64,000 bases of DNA from Pseudarthrobacter siccitolerans (GTDB lineage: Bacteria > Actinomycetota > Actinomycetes > Actinomycetales > Micrococcaceae), in assembly GCF_001046895.1 (NCBI RefSeq), contig NZ_CAQI01000027.1, positions 62,001 through 126,000 on the forward strand, read 5' to 3'. Positions 61,579 through 64,000 of this stretch are shown here, piece by piece. The stretch's first letter is position 1; each line of letters opens with the position of its first letter. Position numbers and translations under genes: made by a program. The notes beneath the pieces were generated by a model, which was given only the letters and a program-made list of their open reading frames with translations, did no database searches and was not told where the DNA came from.

Positions 61579-62913
61579 GTGAAGCAGTTTGAATTTTTTC
61601 CCGGGAAACAGTTGTCCCGGAGGCAGCTACTGACAGGAACAGCGGCCCTCGGCAGCGTCCTGGCAGCAGGGGCACTGACGGGCTGCGGCGGAAACGCCCA
61701 GGCCGCGGGCGTGCGTGACATCGGATTCTGGCATCTGCTCTCCGGTGGCGACGGCATCAAGATGCAGGCCATGATCGACGGCGCCAACCAGGCCAATCCC
61801 GAGTTCAAGGTGAATCCCACCGTGCTGGCCTGGGGACCCCCGTATTACACGAAACTGGCCATGGCCTCGGCCGGGGGACGCCCGCCTGAGCTGGCGATCA
61901 TGCATGCCAGCCGGGTCCCCGGTTACGCTCCCGGCGGGCTGATCGACCCCTGGGATCTCTCGTTGTTGGCAGAGCACGGAGTTACGGGTGCCGACTTCGC
62001 CCCGCGCATCTGGGAGAAGAGCCAGCAGGACGGCAAGGTGTTCTCCCTCGCCCTGGATTCGCATCCCTTCGTGATGTTCTACAACACGGACGTGGCCAGC
62101 AAGGCCGGCGTCCTGGCCGGCAACGGACAACTGGAGGACGTGGCTTCCCCCCGGGAGTTCATGGACCTGGCCAGGGAGATGCAGAAGATCACCAAGGCTC
62201 ACGGACTGTCCTTCGGCTACCTTGGCAGCGGATCCCAGATGTGGCGGCTCTTCTACACCCTCTACAAACAGCACGGCGCTGACATGGAACTCACTCCGGG
62301 CCAGCCGATGAAGGTCGACCGGGACGCGGCTATTGAGTCGCTGGAATTCATGGCCTCACTTTTCGATGACACCATCGCGGCCAAGAGCGGCGACATCAGC
62401 ACGGGTATCGCGGAATTCGCCCGCGGCGACTCGGGGATGCTGTTCAGCGGGGTCTGGGAACTGCCCACCCTCAAGAAGGCAGGCCTGCCCGTGGATGCGG
62501 CAACAATTCCCACGCTCTACGGCACACCCGCCGCCTACGCAGACTCGCATTCCTTCGTCCTTCCACGGCAACTGAACGTGGACGAAGCCAGGCGCCGCGA
62601 TGTCTACAAGTTTGTCAGCGACGTCCTCAAGGGATCGCTCTCCTGGGCTGAGGCAGGCCATATTCCTGGATACCAGCCCGTAGTCCAGTCGCAGGCTTAC
62701 AAGGACCTCACCCCCCAGGCGCACTACGCCAACGCGGCTGATGTCATTGCCTACGATCCCGAGTCCTGGTTCAGCGGTTCAGGTTCTGACTGGCAGACCT
62801 ACTTTGCGGAGAACGTGCAGAACGTCCTCCTGGGCCGCGACAAGGCCGCCGCAGGCTGGGGCGCGTTCGAAGAGCGGACCAACCACCTTCTTTCCATGCC
62901 CAACCCGGTCTAA
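61579..62913 (+). CDS. Extracellular sugar-binding lipoprotein of a CUT1 ABC importer
   Basis: 444 residues from a GTG with AAAGGAGTGATTG upstream; a TTG one codon earlier is possible. The N-terminus has a twin-arginine-like signal (SRRQLLTGTAALGSVLA) and lipobox GALTGC. The body is a MalE-class binding protein (IGFWHLLSGGDGIKMQAMIDG, then PELAIMHASRVPGYA). It captures an oligosaccharide or sugar for the two permeases downstream. Substrate unknown. Confidence 0.88.
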   Translation: MKQFEFFPGKQLSRRQLLTGTAALGSVLAAGALTGCGGNAQAAGVRDIGFWHLLSGGDGIKMQAMIDGANQANPEFKVNPTVLAWGPPYYTKLAMASAGGRPPELAIMHASRVPGYAPGGLIDPWDLSLLAEHGVTGADFAPRIWEKSQQDGKVFSLALDSHPFVMFYNTDVASKAGVLAGNGQLEDVASPREFMDLAREMQKITKAHGLSFGYLGSGSQMWRLFYTLYKQHGADMELTPGQPMKVDRDAAIESLEFMASLFDDTIAAKSGDISTGIAEFARGDSGMLFSGVWELPTLKKAGLPVDAATIPTLYGTPAAYADSHSFVLPRQLNVDEARRRDVYKFVSDVLKGSLSWAEAGHIPGYQPVVQSQAYKDLTPQAHYANAADVIAYDPESWFSGSGSDWQTYFAENVQNVLLGRDKAAAGWGAFEERTNHLLSMPNPV

Positions 62914-62940
62914 CCGCACCGAGCGACAAAGGAGTCCTTC

Positions 62941-63843
62941 ATGAGTTCTTCACTAACAGCCCGGCGCAACCCCGGGAACCTCACCAGGAACAACCTGAGC
63001 GGCTGGGGGTTCGCCGCGCCCTTCCTGGTCTTCTTCCTCGTGTTCCTTGTGTGGCCCCTTCTGTATGGGCTCTACATGAGCCTCACCGGCAAGTCCCTGA
63101 CCGGCGCCAATGACAGCCTGATCGGCTTCGCGAACTACGCCGAGGCCCTGGCCGACGCCGGCATGTGGCGCTCACTTGGCAACACCCTCTACTTCACCGT
63201 CATCAGCACCGTCCCGCTGGTACTGGTGGCCCTGGTGATGGCGGCACTGCTCAACGTGGGGCTTCCGGCCCAATGGCTCTGGCGGCTCTCCTACTTCGCC
63301 CCCTACCTGCTCGCGTCCACTGTGGTTTCGCTGTTCTTCACCTGGATGTACAACCCGCAACTTGGCCTCATCAATGACACGCTGTCCAAGGTCGGCATTC
63401 CGAAAGTCGCCTGGCTCAACGATCCCAACGTGGCCATGTGGGCGATTGTGATTGCCACCCTGTGGTGGACCGTGGGTTTCAACTTCCTGCTGTACCTGGC
63501 CGCGATGCAGAACATTCCGCACCAGCACTATGAGACGGCCTCCCTGGACGGCGCCGGAGCCTGGCGGCAGTTCTTCTCCATCACCTTGCCGCAATTGACC
63601 CCCACCACCGTGATGATCGTCCTCCTGCAGATCCTGGCCTCGCTCAAGATCTTCGACCAGGTGTACCAGATGACAGCGGGCGGCCCCGCAGGATCAACCC
63701 GGCCCGTGGTGCAGTACATCTTCGAAACCGGGTTCACCGGCTACCGGCTGGGATACTCCGCAGCCATCTCCTACATCTTCTTCGGACTGATCGTGCTCGT
63801 CTCGGTCATGCAGTTCGCCATCACCCGCCGCAGGAGTGCATAA
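62941..63843 (+). CDS. Sugar ABC transporter permease (MalF type)
   Basis: 300 residues with six membrane segments. The EAA loop is visible as YETASLDGAGAWRQFFSITLPQLTP (about residues 198-222). The start has AAAGGAGTCCTTC upstream, 27 bp after the binding-protein stop. It pairs with the permease that begins 2 bp after its end. Confidence 0.9.
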   Translation: MSSSLTARRNPGNLTRNNLSGWGFAAPFLVFFLVFLVWPLLYGLYMSLTGKSLTGANDSLIGFANYAEALADAGMWRSLGNTLYFTVISTVPLVLVALVMAALLNVGLPAQWLWRLSYFAPYLLASTVVSLFFTWMYNPQLGLINDTLSKVGIPKVAWLNDPNVAMWAIVIATLWWTVGFNFLLYLAAMQNIPHQHYETASLDGAGAWRQFFSITLPQLTPTTVMIVLLQILASLKIFDQVYQMTAGGPAGSTRPVVQYIFETGFTGYRLGYSAAISYIFFGLIVLVSVMQFAITRRRSA

Positions 63844-63845
63844 CC

Positions 63846-64000
63846 ATGGCCATTCAGACCCTCGACCGCCCGAAGCCCCGCACCAGCGCCAGCCAGGAAA
63901 TACGGCAACCCAGGAAAAAGATGACCGCCGGCAAGATCGCCGCCGTCGTGGTGGCCGCGCTGATCGCAGTCCTCTGGCTGGTTCCCTTCGCCTGGGCAAC
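63846..64000 (+). CDS. Sugar ABC transporter permease (MalG type), N-terminal part
   Basis: Starts 2 bp after the previous stop and runs off the window. 51 residues are visible: a basic hydrophilic N-terminus (DRPKPRTSASQEIRQPRKK) and the first membrane helix (IAAVVVAALIAVLWLVPF), typical of the second permease of CUT1 systems. Confidence 0.8.
   Translation, partial: MAIQTLDRPKPRTSASQEIRQPRKKMTAGKIAAVVVAALIAVLWLVPFAWA

Overview
The window is high-GC chromosomal DNA of an actinobacterium of the Arthrobacter/Pseudarthrobacter/Paenarthrobacter type. The evidence is strong G/C third-position bias, GTG/TTG starts, a mycofactocin-type SDR, ANTAR and LacI regulators, and a homoprotocatechuate dioxygenase whose metal-ligand positions coincide with those of the Mn-dependent enzyme of Arthrobacter globiformis. 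It reads as an accessory catabolic region: blocks of sugar and aromatic-compound genes separated by decayed mobile DNA.

Layout. 1-4721: end of a polyol (mannitol/sorbitol/arabitol type) operon with two ABC permeases, a zinc polyol dehydrogenase, a PfkB kinase and a long-chain mannitol dehydrogenase, followed by two small unknown genes (4769-5586). 5587-10450: a scrap yard with IS21 remnants, a frameshifted PAS-ANTAR protein, a HIRAN protein and a serine recombinase. 10455-14065: MFS exporter, mycofactocin-dependent SDR, broken aldehyde dehydrogenase and a second SDR. 14066-21077: AraC regulator, a decayed LLM flavin monooxygenase, and an intact three-gene module (flavin reductase, LLM monooxygenase, NAD(P)-binding oxidoreductase). 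21433-34948: a complete-looking homoprotocatechuate meta-cleavage operon (FAH-RraA fusion, GntR, hpaE, hpaD, hpaH, hpaI, succinate-semialdehyde dehydrogenase) diverging from a single-component FAD hydroxylase, an MHS-type transporter and a secreted tannase/feruloyl-esterase-like hydrolase. 35155-42330: a five-gene branched-chain-amino-acid-type ABC importer bracketed by two decayed IS5-family copies in the same orientation. 42565-45793: small genes, a glutathione-independent formaldehyde dehydrogenase with a possible structured leader, a MarR regulator and a SnoaL-like protein.

45925-54446 is a levan/fructan regulon. It holds a secreted GH32 enzyme with an unusual insertion, a LacI repressor, a fructose/ribose-type ABC importer and a fructokinase. 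A 12-bp palindrome is repeated at the GH32 promoter, the importer promoter and the repressor start. 54495-57886 is a one-polypeptide ECF transporter (T-A-A-S order) coupled to a DUF4430 lipoprotein. 57976-60185 holds a GNAT, an SRPBCC protein and an aldo/keto reductase. 60394-64000 starts another LacI-controlled sugar ABC operon with two near-perfect operators upstream of its binding-protein gene.

No tRNA, rRNA or CRISPR array was recognised. All assignments come from reading motifs and gene order; no database search was run.
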